This document shows, piece after piece, positions 51,676 through 59,623 of a stretch of 64,000 bases of DNA (positions within the stretch are counted from its first letter, which is position 1; each line of letters begins with the position of its first letter). The DNA lies in the NCBI GenBank assembly GCA_038530285.1, contig JBCBCY010000010.1, positions 62,001-126,000 on the forward strand, in the 5' to 3' direction. This stretch comes from JASJAR01 sp038530285 (GTDB lineage: Bacteria > Pseudomonadota > Alphaproteobacteria > Rhodobacterales > Rhodobacteraceae). Below the pieces are notes generated by a model. The model had not been told where the DNA came from. It did no database searches and saw only the letters and a list, made by a program, of their open reading frames with translations. The position numbers and the translations under genes were made by a program.

Positions 51676-52869
51676 TTAGCGATTGGGCCCAAGCCCTGCC
51701 GTCATCACCGCGCGGCGCAGGGGCTTGATGTCATGGACAGCCTTCAATCCCGCTGACCGAAGGGTCTGAATGCCAGGGTTGTCCGACTGGCAGACCCGGT
51801 TGAACAGATCAATCGCACCCGCCCGCAGTTTGATATCTGCGCGCCTCGATTTGGCGAAGGCGTCCAGCACCGCCGGGGCACCGGGATCGCCGGGATGGGC
51901 CGTAACCGCGTCGATCAACGCGGCCACGTCCTGCAACGATGTATTCAAGCCCTGCGCCCCGATGGGCGGCATGACATGGGCGGCTTCGGCCATCAGCGCG
52001 GCGCGCGGTGCGGTCAGGTCTGTTGCGGTTTGGGTGATCACCGGCCATTGGCCGACACCGCCAATGCGGGTCAACGCCCCCAGCACGCCGGTGGAGCGTT
52101 CGGTCGCGCGGGCATTGAACTCAGCCGGGGGCAGGGCCGCGATATCAACCGCCGTGCGCGCATCATTCATCCACACCACGGCCGAGGCTGGTTTGGCGTC
52201 GATATCGGCCAGGGGCACCAAGGTGAAGGCGCCGCCGCGATTGTAAATCTCGGTCGAGATGTTGGCGTGGGGCAGCTCATGCGTGACACAGAAGGCCAGG
52301 GCCACCTGTCCGTAGCGCGTTGTTTTCACACCAATTCCAAGTGCATCGCGCAGGGGCGAGCTGCGCCCATCGGCGGCCAGGACCAGCCGCGCGCGCAGCC
52401 TTGCCCCATCGGTTAGGGTCACGCGGGCTTCGCGGTCGCGCTGCAGGATATCGGCAAATCCCACGCCAAGGCGCAGATCAACGCGCTTATCCAGCGCGCC
52501 GGCCAGCACCGCGCGCGCGCGCCAATTGGGAATGTTCCACCCAAACGGCGCATCCGAAATGTCGGTCGCTTCAAACGCCCGGGTGGTGCGGACCTTTGGC
52601 GGGGTGCCGGTGGTGTCGATGACCTGAAGCGTCTCAAGCGGGGTCGCGTGGGGGGCCAGATCGGCCCACAAGCCGGCCCGTTCAAACAGCGCGCGCGCGG
52701 GCTGAAGATAGGCGGTTGAGCGCAGGTCCGCCCCGGCCACAGCGCTTGTGTCCTGCGGTGGTGCGGGGTCGGCCAGAACCACCGAGAGCCCCAGATCGGC
52801 CAGCGCCCCTGCCGCCGCCAAGCCTGCAATCCCGCCACCTGAGATGAAGATGTCCGTTTCTACCGTCAT
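51676..52869 (-). CDS. UbiH/UbiF-family FAD monooxygenase
   Basis: 397 aa aromatic-ring hydroxylase of the ubiquinone biosynthesis type. FAD motifs: ISGGGIAGLAAAGALADLGL (GxGxxG variant), LVLAADGRSSPLRDALGI, and AAHVMPPIGAQGLNTSLQDV. Which ring position it hydroxylates cannot be told from sequence. Its start overlaps the stop of the upstream HAD gene (ATGA), so they are co-translated. Confidence 0.9.
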   Translation of the reverse strand: MTVETDIFISGGGIAGLAAAGALADLGLSVVLADPAPPQDTSAVAGADLRSTAYLQPARALFERAGLWADLAPHATPLETLQVIDTTGTPPKVRTTRAFEATDISDAPFGWNIPNWRARAVLAGALDKRVDLRLGVGFADILQRDREARVTLTDGARLRARLVLAADGRSSPLRDALGIGVKTTRYGQVALAFCVTHELPHANISTEIYNRGGAFTLVPLADIDAKPASAVVWMNDARTAVDIAALPPAEFNARATERSTGVLGALTRIGGVGQWPVITQTATDLTAPRAALMAEAAHVMPPIGAQGLNTSLQDVAALIDAVTAHPGDPGAPAVLDAFAKSRRADIKLRAGAIDLFNRVCQSDNPGIQTLRSAGLKAVHDIKPLRRAVMTAGLGPNR

Positions 52870-53540
52870 GTTGGGGAACTTAGGTCCGGTCGTGGGCCAA
52901 CCAACTGCGACAGGAAGTCCGTCAGATCATCCGTGTGGTGGTGGATGTGGTCGGCCGGCTCTGGGGCGGGGGCCACATGAACGGTCCGCATGCCGCGTTG
53001 GTGCGGGACTTCCAGATTGGCGACGGTGTCTTCGAACATTGCGGACCGGGTCGGATCGAGCCCATCTTTTTCAAACACCAAATCAAAGGCTTCTGCCTGG
53101 GGTTTCGGCAACAGGTTCGCATCTTCGACGGCATAGACCGCGTCAAACAGCCCCCCCAGCCCGCGCGCATCAATCACCTGCGCGGCATAACGCGTCGGCC
53201 CATTGGTGAAAACGATCCGGCGTCCGGGTAAATCGGCGATCCGCGCGCGCAGGGCCGGATCGGGGTCGAGGGTGTCAAAGGAAATATCATGCACCCAGCC
53301 CAGAAACGGGGCCGGATCGACGCCGTGTTCGGTCATCAGCCCGGCCAGCGTTGTCCCGTAGGTGGCCCAGTAGTGATCGCGCAACCGGGCCGCATGGTCC
53401 CGGCTGACCGACAGTTCCGCCATGATCCAGTCGCTCATCCGCGCTTCGATCTGGTCAAACAGCCGCGCCGAGGGCGGGTAAAGCGTGTGATCAAGGTCGA
53501 AGACCCAGGTTTCGACGTGAGAAAAGCGATCGCGTGGCAT
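52866..53540 (-). CDS. HAD-family pyrimidine 5'-nucleotidase
   Basis: 224 aa. HAD motifs: I, VFDLDHTLYPP with Asp nucleophile and acid; II, VFTNGP; III, PKPQAEAFD; IV, FEDTVANLE. It resembles the SDT1/pyrimidine 5'-nucleotidase group, which dephosphorylates nucleoside monophosphates. First gene of a two-gene unit with the UbiH-type monooxygenase; the functional link is not evident. Confidence 0.88.
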   Translation of the reverse strand: MPRDRFSHVETWVFDLDHTLYPPSARLFDQIEARMSDWIMAELSVSRDHAARLRDHYWATYGTTLAGLMTEHGVDPAPFLGWVHDISFDTLDPDPALRARIADLPGRRIVFTNGPTRYAAQVIDARGLGGLFDAVYAVEDANLLPKPQAEAFDLVFEKDGLDPTRSAMFEDTVANLEVPHQRGMRTVHVAPAPEPADHIHHHTDDLTDFLSQLVGPRPDLSSPT

Positions 53541-53629
53541 GGCCGGACGCTAGAGCGGCGGGGCGGCGGCTGCAACATGCGCTTGGCGCGGACGCGGCCG
53601 GGGGGTAAACTTCGCGTCGGAGGGACGCA

Positions 53630-54271
53630 ATGGATGATGCAAAACCCGGGCAGCGGGATGCCTATGAGCTGATCCTGCATGCGATTGATGGCGGGACGTT
53701 TCGACCAGGCGACAGGCTGGTGGAATCAGAACTGGCGGACCGCTTCGGCGTGTCGCGCACCCCAATCCGCGAAGCCTTGCAGCGCCTTGAGACCCAGTCG
53801 CTTCTGGCGCGGGACGGGCGCAGCCTTGTTGTCGCCTCGCTTGATCACAACCAGATGGCAGAGCTTTATGTTGTGCGGTCTGAGCTGGAAGGCCTCGCCG
53901 CCCGGCTGGCCGCGCGCCATGCGACCGAGGAAGAAATCCGTGTGTTGCGGCGCCTGATCGAGGATGACCGCGCCCGCGTCGGTGACCCGGCCGCCCTGGC
54001 GCGCGCGAACCGACGGTTTCATCGCCAGATCCACCGGGCCTCGCACAACCGCTATCTGGTGCAGCAACTCGACCTTGTCTACCGGTCGATGGCGCTGATG
54101 GCGTCAACCTCGCTGGCGGCAGAAGGGCGCAGCGAGCGGGCAATGGCGGAACATGTGGCCATTGTCGACGCGATTGAAGCCGGCGACGGGGAGGGCGCTT
54201 TCGCCGCACTCAAGGCGCATATTTCAACCGCGTTCGAGACCCGTCTGACCCGGGATGCTGAGGCCGACTAG
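53630..54271 (+). CDS. GntR-family (FadR/FCD) transcriptional regulator
   Basis: 213 aa. N-terminal winged helix-turn-helix (DRLVESELADRFGVSRTPIR, EALQRLETQSLL) followed by an all-helical FCD ligand domain (ANRRFHRQIHRASHNRYLV with the metal-binding His, EHVAIVDAIEAGDGEGAFAA). Ligand unknown. Divergent from the HAD gene. Its last 62 bp overlap the 3' end of the convergent glycosyltransferase gene. Confidence 0.9.
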   Translation: MDDAKPGQRDAYELILHAIDGGTFRPGDRLVESELADRFGVSRTPIREALQRLETQSLLARDGRSLVVASLDHNQMAELYVVRSELEGLAARLAARHATEEEIRVLRRLIEDDRARVGDPAALARANRRFHRQIHRASHNRYLVQQLDLVYRSMALMASTSLAAEGRSERAMAEHVAIVDAIEAGDGEGAFAALKAHISTAFETRLTRDAEAD

Positions 54272-56033
54272 ACGCTGACTGGTCGGGCGCTTCGGCGCCG
54301 TGGTCGGTCTTGTCCCAATAAAACGGGTGCCGCACGATTTCCCCGATACCTTTCCATGACGCAAGGGCGGCCAGAGGAAAGTACAGGTGCATCGTCGGCA
54401 CCCATGGGATCAACCAGCGGTGTTTTTCCCGCCGGCACGCCCAGGCGCCGATGGTGATATTGGTCAGTTCGGCTGCGAAAAACAATGTGGCAAGCCCCAG
54501 GACAACCGCGCCGGGCAACGCGTCGGCCAGCGGGTGCGGCAGGCCCAGAAGCACCAGCCAGAAAGACCACAGCAACGGCGCGAGCACGAACTGGCTCAGC
54601 GCGCCCAGAAACACCACCTGAAAGCCGAAAAACCGCCAGGGCCCAAGGTCGGACCACAGCCGGCGGGGCTTTCGCATATGCACCGCCCAGGTCAGCGCAT
54701 ACCCCTTGATCCAGCGCGACCGCTGTTTGATCCAGGGCCAAAGGCGGCAATTGGCCTCTTCTTCGGTGGTGGTGGCGATCAGGCGGGTGCGCCATCCGTG
54801 CCGCGCCAGGCGAATGCCCAGATCAGCGTCTTCGGTCACGTTATGGGCATCCCATGCGCCCAGCTTTTCGAGCACATCGCGGCGAAAAAACAGGGTTGTG
54901 CCGCCCAGGGGAACCGGCAGGCCAAGGGCTGCGATCCCCGGCAGAATGGCCCGGAACCAGATGGCGTAATCAATGGTGAAACACCGCGCCAGCCAATTGG
55001 CACGCGGATTGTAAAAATCGAGCCGCCCCTGAAGGCAGGCCACATCGGGCGGGGCCGCGGCAAACTCTGCGGCGACAATGCGCAGCTGGTCGGGCGCGGG
55101 CGCGTCTTCGGCATCATAAATGCCGACGATATCACCGCGGGTGAAATCCAGCGTGTAATTCATCGCCCGGGGCTTGGTCTGCAAATTGCCGGGCGGCACA
55201 ACGATTTGGCGCATATGGGGCGGCAACCGGGTCTCGCTCAGCGCGGCCCGCGTGATGGTGTCGTATTTCTCGACGATCAGGCAGATGTCCAGCCGGTCGG
55301 CCGGGTAATCAAGACTGCTCAGGCGTCGGACCAGCCGTTCGGCGATGTCCTTTTCGCGAAAAAGCGGCACGAGGATCGAAATGGTGGGCAGATCAGCTGT
55401 TGGAACCATCGCGGCCTGGGTTGGCTGGTCTTTTCCCGCGGCCACGGCGGCCGCGACGCGCAGAAGCGTTGAGAGAAACAGACACATGGCCGCCCAAGCG
55501 ACGAGCACCCCAAAGAGTGCCACCGGAAAAGCAAGGGCTGCCAGGGTCACGGCCAGCCCGCCAAGGACCCAACCGTAGACGGCACGCTTGGTGCCAAGGT
55601 GGCGGCACGAAAATGCCGCCCGCGTGCGTTGTTCTGCCCGGTCTGCCACGGTGCTTTGGCGGGTTTGAACCAGGGCGCACTCAATCGCATCACGCGAGGC
55701 CTGGGCGATCGCCACCGATCCAAAAAGTGTTTCCAGCCTGCCGCGTGCAGCTTCGGCCGCCGCAGGGTCGACTGCTGCCACGACCGTAAGCGCGCCGGCG
55801 CGTCGCAGAGGCAGAATGCCCTCACGCAGGGCGGTGTCGGCGCCCAACTGGTCGACAAGGCGCACATCCACCGAATTGGGTGGGATCGCGATTGCGCCAT
55901 GGGGCGGGGAGGCGGGCCAGACCGGCGGAGTGGAAAGGTTGTTCGGCGCTCTGGCCGGTGGGGGCGTCGTGTCCACTTCAGACCGTGGAGATTTCGCGAT
56001 CTGAAGCGCGGTGTTGCCTTCTGCCATACTCAT
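54210..56033 (-). CDS. Processive GT2 glycosyltransferase with N-terminal GspE-N-like domain
   Basis: 607 aa. Residues ~45-125 (NSVDVRLVDQLGADTALREG, LTVVAAVDPAAAEAARGRL) resemble the T2SSE/MshE N-terminal module. Two membrane helices follow, then a GT2 catalytic domain with the D,D,D,Q-x-x-R-W signature: CLIVEKYDT, YDAEDAPAPDQLR, TEDADLGIRLARHGW, QRSRWIKGYAL. About three C-terminal helices follow. It probably makes a secreted or surface polysaccharide such as a beta-linked glucan or mannan. MshE-type modules can bind cyclic di-GMP, but I cannot see whether this one keeps the binding residues. Its 3' end overlaps the GntR gene. Confidence 0.85.
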   Translation of the reverse strand: MSMAEGNTALQIAKSPRSEVDTTPPPARAPNNLSTPPVWPASPPHGAIAIPPNSVDVRLVDQLGADTALREGILPLRRAGALTVVAAVDPAAAEAARGRLETLFGSVAIAQASRDAIECALVQTRQSTVADRAEQRTRAAFSCRHLGTKRAVYGWVLGGLAVTLAALAFPVALFGVLVAWAAMCLFLSTLLRVAAAVAAGKDQPTQAAMVPTADLPTISILVPLFREKDIAERLVRRLSSLDYPADRLDICLIVEKYDTITRAALSETRLPPHMRQIVVPPGNLQTKPRAMNYTLDFTRGDIVGIYDAEDAPAPDQLRIVAAEFAAAPPDVACLQGRLDFYNPRANWLARCFTIDYAIWFRAILPGIAALGLPVPLGGTTLFFRRDVLEKLGAWDAHNVTEDADLGIRLARHGWRTRLIATTTEEEANCRLWPWIKQRSRWIKGYALTWAVHMRKPRRLWSDLGPWRFFGFQVVFLGALSQFVLAPLLWSFWLVLLGLPHPLADALPGAVVLGLATLFFAAELTNITIGAWACRREKHRWLIPWVPTMHLYFPLAALASWKGIGEIVRHPFYWDKTDHGAEAPDQSASSRPQHPGSDGSRTRLKYAP

Positions 56034-56106
56034 TAAATCCCGGTGCTGTCTGCCGGGACCATGCGCAGGCGTGGTTAATACGACGTTAAATCAGACGGGC
56101 GCCGCG

Positions 56107-57267
56107 TCAGGCCGTCGCCTTGGCGGCATCGATGGCGGCAACGAAGCGTTCAAACAGGTAGTAGCTGTCTTGCGGCCCGGGGCTGGCTTCGGGGTGATAC
56201 TGCACCGAAAACACCGGCTTGTCGGACATCCGGATCCCGCAATTCGAGCCATCGAAAAGCGAGACATGGGTTTCGACCACGCCTTGCGGCAGGGTCTGGC
56301 TGTCGACCGTGAACCCGTGGTTCATCGACGTGATTTCAACCTTGCCGGTCTCAAGATCCTTGACCGGGTGATTTGCACCGTGGTGGCCGTGGTTCATCTT
56401 GATCGTGCGCGCGCCAAGGGCCAGCGCCAACATCTGGTGGCCAAGGCAAATCCCGAACACCGGCATTTCGCGGGCGGCCATGACGTCCTGGATCATCGGC
56501 ACCGCATAGGTCCCGGTCGCGGCCGGGTCGCCAGGTCCGTTCGACAAAAAGAGCCCGTCGGGTTTTTGCGCCAGCACGTCATCGGCGGTGGCGGACGCGG
56601 GCAGGACCGTTACGTCGCAGCCCGCCGATGCCAGGCAACGAAGGATGTTGCGCTTGGCGCCATAATCAATCGCGACGACCTTGTGACCGGGTGTCTGGCG
56701 CTTGCCAAACCCGTCCGGCCAGGCCCAGCGGGTTTCATCCCACCGGTAGGACTGGGCGGTTGTGACGTCCTTTGCCAGATCGAGCCCTTCCAGGCCCGAA
56801 AACCCGCGCGCCGCCGCAACCAGGGCTTCGATGTCAAAATTGCCGGAAGGGTCATGGGCAAGTGCGACATGCGGCGCGCCTTGCTGGCGGATTGCCCGGG
56901 TCAGGCGACGCGTGTCGACGCCGCAGATGCCAATCCGGCCGCGCCGCGCCAGCCAGTCCGACAGCGGGTCCGTGGCGCGCCAGTTTGACGGCCCGGTCGG
57001 CAGCCACCGCGTGACCATACCAGCGGCATGGGGGTCGCTTGCTTCATCGTCTTCCAGATTGACGCCCACATTGCCGATATGCGGGAAAGTGAACGTCACG
57101 ATCTGACCGGCATAAGACGGGTCGGTCATGATCTCCTGGTAGCCCGTCATGGCGGTGTTGAAACACAGTTCTGCCGTAACCTGACCCACCGCACCAATCC
57201 CGATCCCGTAGAACAGCGTCCCATCGGCCAAGGCAAGGCAGGCGGAAGGATTGGAAGGTGCGGACAT
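56107..57267 (-). CDS. carA: Carbamoyl-phosphate synthase small subunit
   Basis: Glutaminase subunit feeding ammonia to CarB for arginine and pyrimidine synthesis. 386 aa. Seen: ALADGTLFYGIGIGAVGQ, ELCFNTAMTGYQEIMTDPSY, GICGVDTRRLTRAIR, FLSNGPGDP, nucleophile Cys in FGICLGHQML, and VQYHPEASPGPQDS with His and Glu. ATG 57267 is the conserved start. Divergent from yqeY; carB is not adjacent. Confidence 0.96.
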   Translation of the reverse strand: MSAPSNPSACLALADGTLFYGIGIGAVGQVTAELCFNTAMTGYQEIMTDPSYAGQIVTFTFPHIGNVGVNLEDDEASDPHAAGMVTRWLPTGPSNWRATDPLSDWLARRGRIGICGVDTRRLTRAIRQQGAPHVALAHDPSGNFDIEALVAAARGFSGLEGLDLAKDVTTAQSYRWDETRWAWPDGFGKRQTPGHKVVAIDYGAKRNILRCLASAGCDVTVLPASATADDVLAQKPDGLFLSNGPGDPAATGTYAVPMIQDVMAAREMPVFGICLGHQMLALALGARTIKMNHGHHGANHPVKDLETGKVEITSMNHGFTVDSQTLPQGVVETHVSLFDGSNCGIRMSDKPVFSVQYHPEASPGPQDSYYLFERFVAAIDAAKATA

Positions 57268-57351
57268 GCGGCGATCCTCTGGCGTCTGGGTTGTTTTGCA
57301 GCTTTGGTCTCTATATGTAGCCAAGTTCCGATGGCCAAGGGGATAAAGGCG

Positions 57352-57813
57352 ATGGACCTGCGTGCGCGCATTAATGCGAACCTCAAAGAAGCAATCAAAT
57401 CGAGAGACAGCGTGCGGGTGTCGACGCTGCGGCTGATCAATGCTGCCATCAAGGACCGCGAAATCGCAGCACGCGGGGGGGATGAAGACCCCGGCGTGAG
57501 TGAGACCGATATTCTGACAATCCTTGGCAAGATGGTGAAGCAGCGCCAGGAAAGCGTGCGCGCCTATGAAGAAGGCGGGCGGCTTGAACTGGCCGAAAGC
57601 GAACAATCCGAGATCGCGGTTCTGGAAGACTTCCTGCCCAAGCAGCTTGACGAGGCCGAGGTCGAGGCCGCGATCGGTGCGGCGATTTCAGCGACCAAGG
57701 CCACAAGCATCCGCGATATGGGCAAGGTGATGGGCACTCTGAAAGAGAAATTCACCGGTCAGATCGACTTTGGTCGCGTCGGGCCGCTGGTGAAAGCGCG
57801 CTTGGGCGGATAA
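57352..57813 (+). CDS. yqeY: GatB/YqeY-domain protein
   Basis: 153 aa helical protein: LRARINANLKEAIKSRDSVR, STLRLINAAIKDREIA, LEDFLPKQLDEAEVEAAI and the C-terminal MGKVMGTLKEKFTGQIDFG, the tRNA-binding-type tail shared with GatB. Its role is not well established. ATG 57352 begins the conserved part; an in-frame ATG at 57331 would add seven residues. Divergent from carA. Confidence 0.92.
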   Translation: MDLRARINANLKEAIKSRDSVRVSTLRLINAAIKDREIAARGGDEDPGVSETDILTILGKMVKQRQESVRAYEEGGRLELAESEQSEIAVLEDFLPKQLDEAEVEAAIGAAISATKATSIRDMGKVMGTLKEKFTGQIDFGRVGPLVKARLGG

Positions 57814-57959
57814 GCGTGGCGGCCGGCCCACCCGGACCAGCCGCCGGTCGGCAGAGGGAACACACGAAAGCACTAGCAAGCTGCCTTGATCGCACCCAGG
57901 TAGCGCGAACAACCTTAGTTTGCGAAGTTTGCTGCCATGCGGCAACTAGATGTGCCGCT

Positions 57960-57968
57960 TGTGGATAA
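57960..57968 (-). other. Single perfect DnaA-box sequence
   Basis: TGTGGATAA, the complement of the 9-base DnaA box TTATCCACA, lies in the 187-bp gap between convergent yqeY and DUF2244 genes. Only one copy was seen, with no AT-rich region or cluster, so it is not evidence of an origin. Confidence 0.4.
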
Positions 57969-58000
57969 GTCTGACCGCTAGCTGTGGTGTTTATGCCGCA

Positions 58001-58471
58001 TTAATGCAACAGTTTTGTAAGCTCTTCAAAAAGTCCTTCGCGTTCTTGGGGACTTAGGAAGGATCCCAGTTCGACCTCGCGTCCGTTGCCACGCAGGGTC
58101 AAATATTTTTCCACCGGGCCATCGTCGCGCAAATGCACCGTGACCCAATAGGGATTCGCATCCCATTGCTTTGCGGGACCCTTGGGGGGCCTGTGCCGCA
58201 GCGTGAGCGTTTCATCCGTCAACGTGAGTTCTTCGCGTGTGGAGCGCGCCGTTTGATTGAGCCGGATGGCCGTCCAAACACCGGTCAGGGCAAGGACGAA
58301 AAACCCCAGAAGAACCCAAAGGACAGGCGTGCCAAGGACCGCGATCAATGGAAGGGCCAAAAGCGCGGCCGTGGCCCCGATGAACCACGAAAAACCGCGC
58401 GGCGTCATCGACTGATGCGGCCAGGCATCCAGGCGATGCGTGTCAGGTGTTTCGGTCCAGCGGTAGGGCAT
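58001..58471 (-). CDS. DUF2244 membrane protein
   Basis: 156 aa. Two hydrophobic helices (SWFIGATAALLALPLIAVLG, VLWVLLGFFVLALTGVWT) then a soluble beta-rich part (ELTLTDETLTLRHRPP, PYWVTVHLRDDGPVEKYLTL). It matches DUF2244, often found near respiratory oxidase genes in alphaproteobacteria; ctaD is 1.1 kb away here. Function unknown. Convergent with yqeY. Confidence 0.88.
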   Translation of the reverse strand: MPYRWTETPDTHRLDAWPHQSMTPRGFSWFIGATAALLALPLIAVLGTPVLWVLLGFFVLALTGVWTAIRLNQTARSTREELTLTDETLTLRHRPPKGPAKQWDANPYWVTVHLRDDGPVEKYLTLRGNGREVELGSFLSPQEREGLFEELTKLLH

Positions 58472-58573
58472 AGCGCGTTTGGTTTAAGTCCACGAGAAAA
58501 CAGAGTAGCGGTTGGCAGGCAAACGGAAAGTGGGTGCGGCGATTGGTGCCCGCGTGGGGGTTGGACAGACGGC

Positions 58574-59530
58574 ATGGCAGGTGAAGCTTTCAACGCAGTC
58601 AACACGGGCTTTGCAAGCTGTTTTCGCCCTGGCCGCCTGAGTGTGGGTCTGGTGGTGCCGCTGGAATCCTACCTCATGGATGACCTGCCGACCTTGAACC
58701 GCCACCTTGAACGCGCCCAACTGGCCGAAGAGCTGGGGTTTTCGGCCCTTTGGCTGCGCGATGTGCCCTTCAACGTCCCGGCCTTTGGGGACGTCGGCCA
58801 GATGCTGGACCCCTTTGTATATCTTGGCGCCTTGGCCCAGGCGACAGATCGGATCGCGCTGGGCGTGGCGTCTGTGATCTTGCCGCTGCGCCATCCGGCC
58901 CATGTGGCCAAGGCCGCGGCTACGGCGGATGTGCTTTCAGGCGGGCGGGTACTGCTTGGGGTGGCCTCGGGCGACCGGCCGGAAGAATACCCGGCCATGG
59001 GCGCGGAGTATGAAACCCGCGGTGCCCGGTTTCGCGACTCGCTGGCTTATATCAACGCCGCGTTCAGCGATTTTCCGGTGCTGGAGGCCGATCAGGGCCG
59101 TCTGAACGGGCGGATGGATATGTTGCCCAAACCCACCGCCGGGCGGGTGCCGCTGCTGATCACGGGCGGGGCGCAGCAAGCCCCAGATTGGGTGGCAGCC
59201 CATGGCGACGGCTGGATCACCTATCCGCGCAATCTGACCATGCAGGCGCAAACAGTCGCGGCCTACCGCGCGCGCGTTGCCGAAGCGGGGTTGCCCCTAA
59301 AACCGGTGGTCCAATCGCTTTATGTGGACCTTGCCGATGACGATGCGTGGCCTGCCCGCCCGATTGCGCTTGGGTATTCGGCCGGTGCGGCGTTCTTTCG
59401 CCAACATCTGCAGGATCTGCAGGCGATCAGCGTGAACCATGTCGCGGTCAACCTGCGCTACAACACCGCCGATATTGAAACGACGATGACGCGTCTGGCA
59501 CGCGACGTTCTGCCTGCGCTGTTGGACTGA
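58574..59530 (+). CDS. LLM-class flavin-dependent oxidoreductase
   Basis: 318 aa, luciferase-like monooxygenase fold: LVVPLESYLMDDLPTLNRHL, AEELGFSALWLRDVPFN, ALGVASVILPLRHPAHVAKA, GGRVLLGVASGDRPEEYPA and PLLITGGAQQAPDWVAAHGD. Such enzymes use FMN or F420-like cofactors with varied substrates. ATG 58574 starts the fold; the upstream open frame overlaps the divergent DUF2244 gene. A terminator shared with ctaD follows. Confidence 0.88.
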   Translation: MAGEAFNAVNTGFASCFRPGRLSVGLVVPLESYLMDDLPTLNRHLERAQLAEELGFSALWLRDVPFNVPAFGDVGQMLDPFVYLGALAQATDRIALGVASVILPLRHPAHVAKAAATADVLSGGRVLLGVASGDRPEEYPAMGAEYETRGARFRDSLAYINAAFSDFPVLEADQGRLNGRMDMLPKPTAGRVPLLITGGAQQAPDWVAAHGDGWITYPRNLTMQAQTVAAYRARVAEAGLPLKPVVQSLYVDLADDDAWPARPIALGYSAGAAFFRQHLQDLQAISVNHVAVNLRYNTADIETTMTRLARDVLPALLD

Positions 59531-59558
59531 GCCGCAAGGCGCGGCGCTACAAAAAAGA

Positions 59559-59576
59559 CCCCGGATCGCTCCGGGG
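59559..59576 (-). terminator. Bidirectional terminator between LLM gene and ctaD
   Basis: CCCCGGA (59559-59565), loop TCGC, TCCGGGG (59570-59576). On the minus strand the hairpin is followed by TCTTTTTT, a strong terminator for ctaD; on the plus strand it is followed by CCTTTCGC, weaker. Confidence 0.9.
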
Positions 59577-59589
59577 CCTTTCGCATTTC

Positions 59590-59623
59590 TATTGGGTGTC
59601 GCTAGTCTATTGGGTGTCCCTAG
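59590..59623. repeat. 18-bp duplication at the end of ctaD
   Basis: TATTGGGTGTCGCTAG (59590-59605) and TATTGGGTGTCCCTAG (59608-59623) are near-identical copies at 18-bp spacing. The second copy contains the ctaD stop codon (59620-59622), so the first looks like a duplicated 3' end just past the gene. Confidence 0.9.

Noticed and set aside
57960..57968. DnaA box as a sign of a replication origin
   Set aside because: Only one box, no AT-rich element and no dnaA, parA or similar genes nearby.
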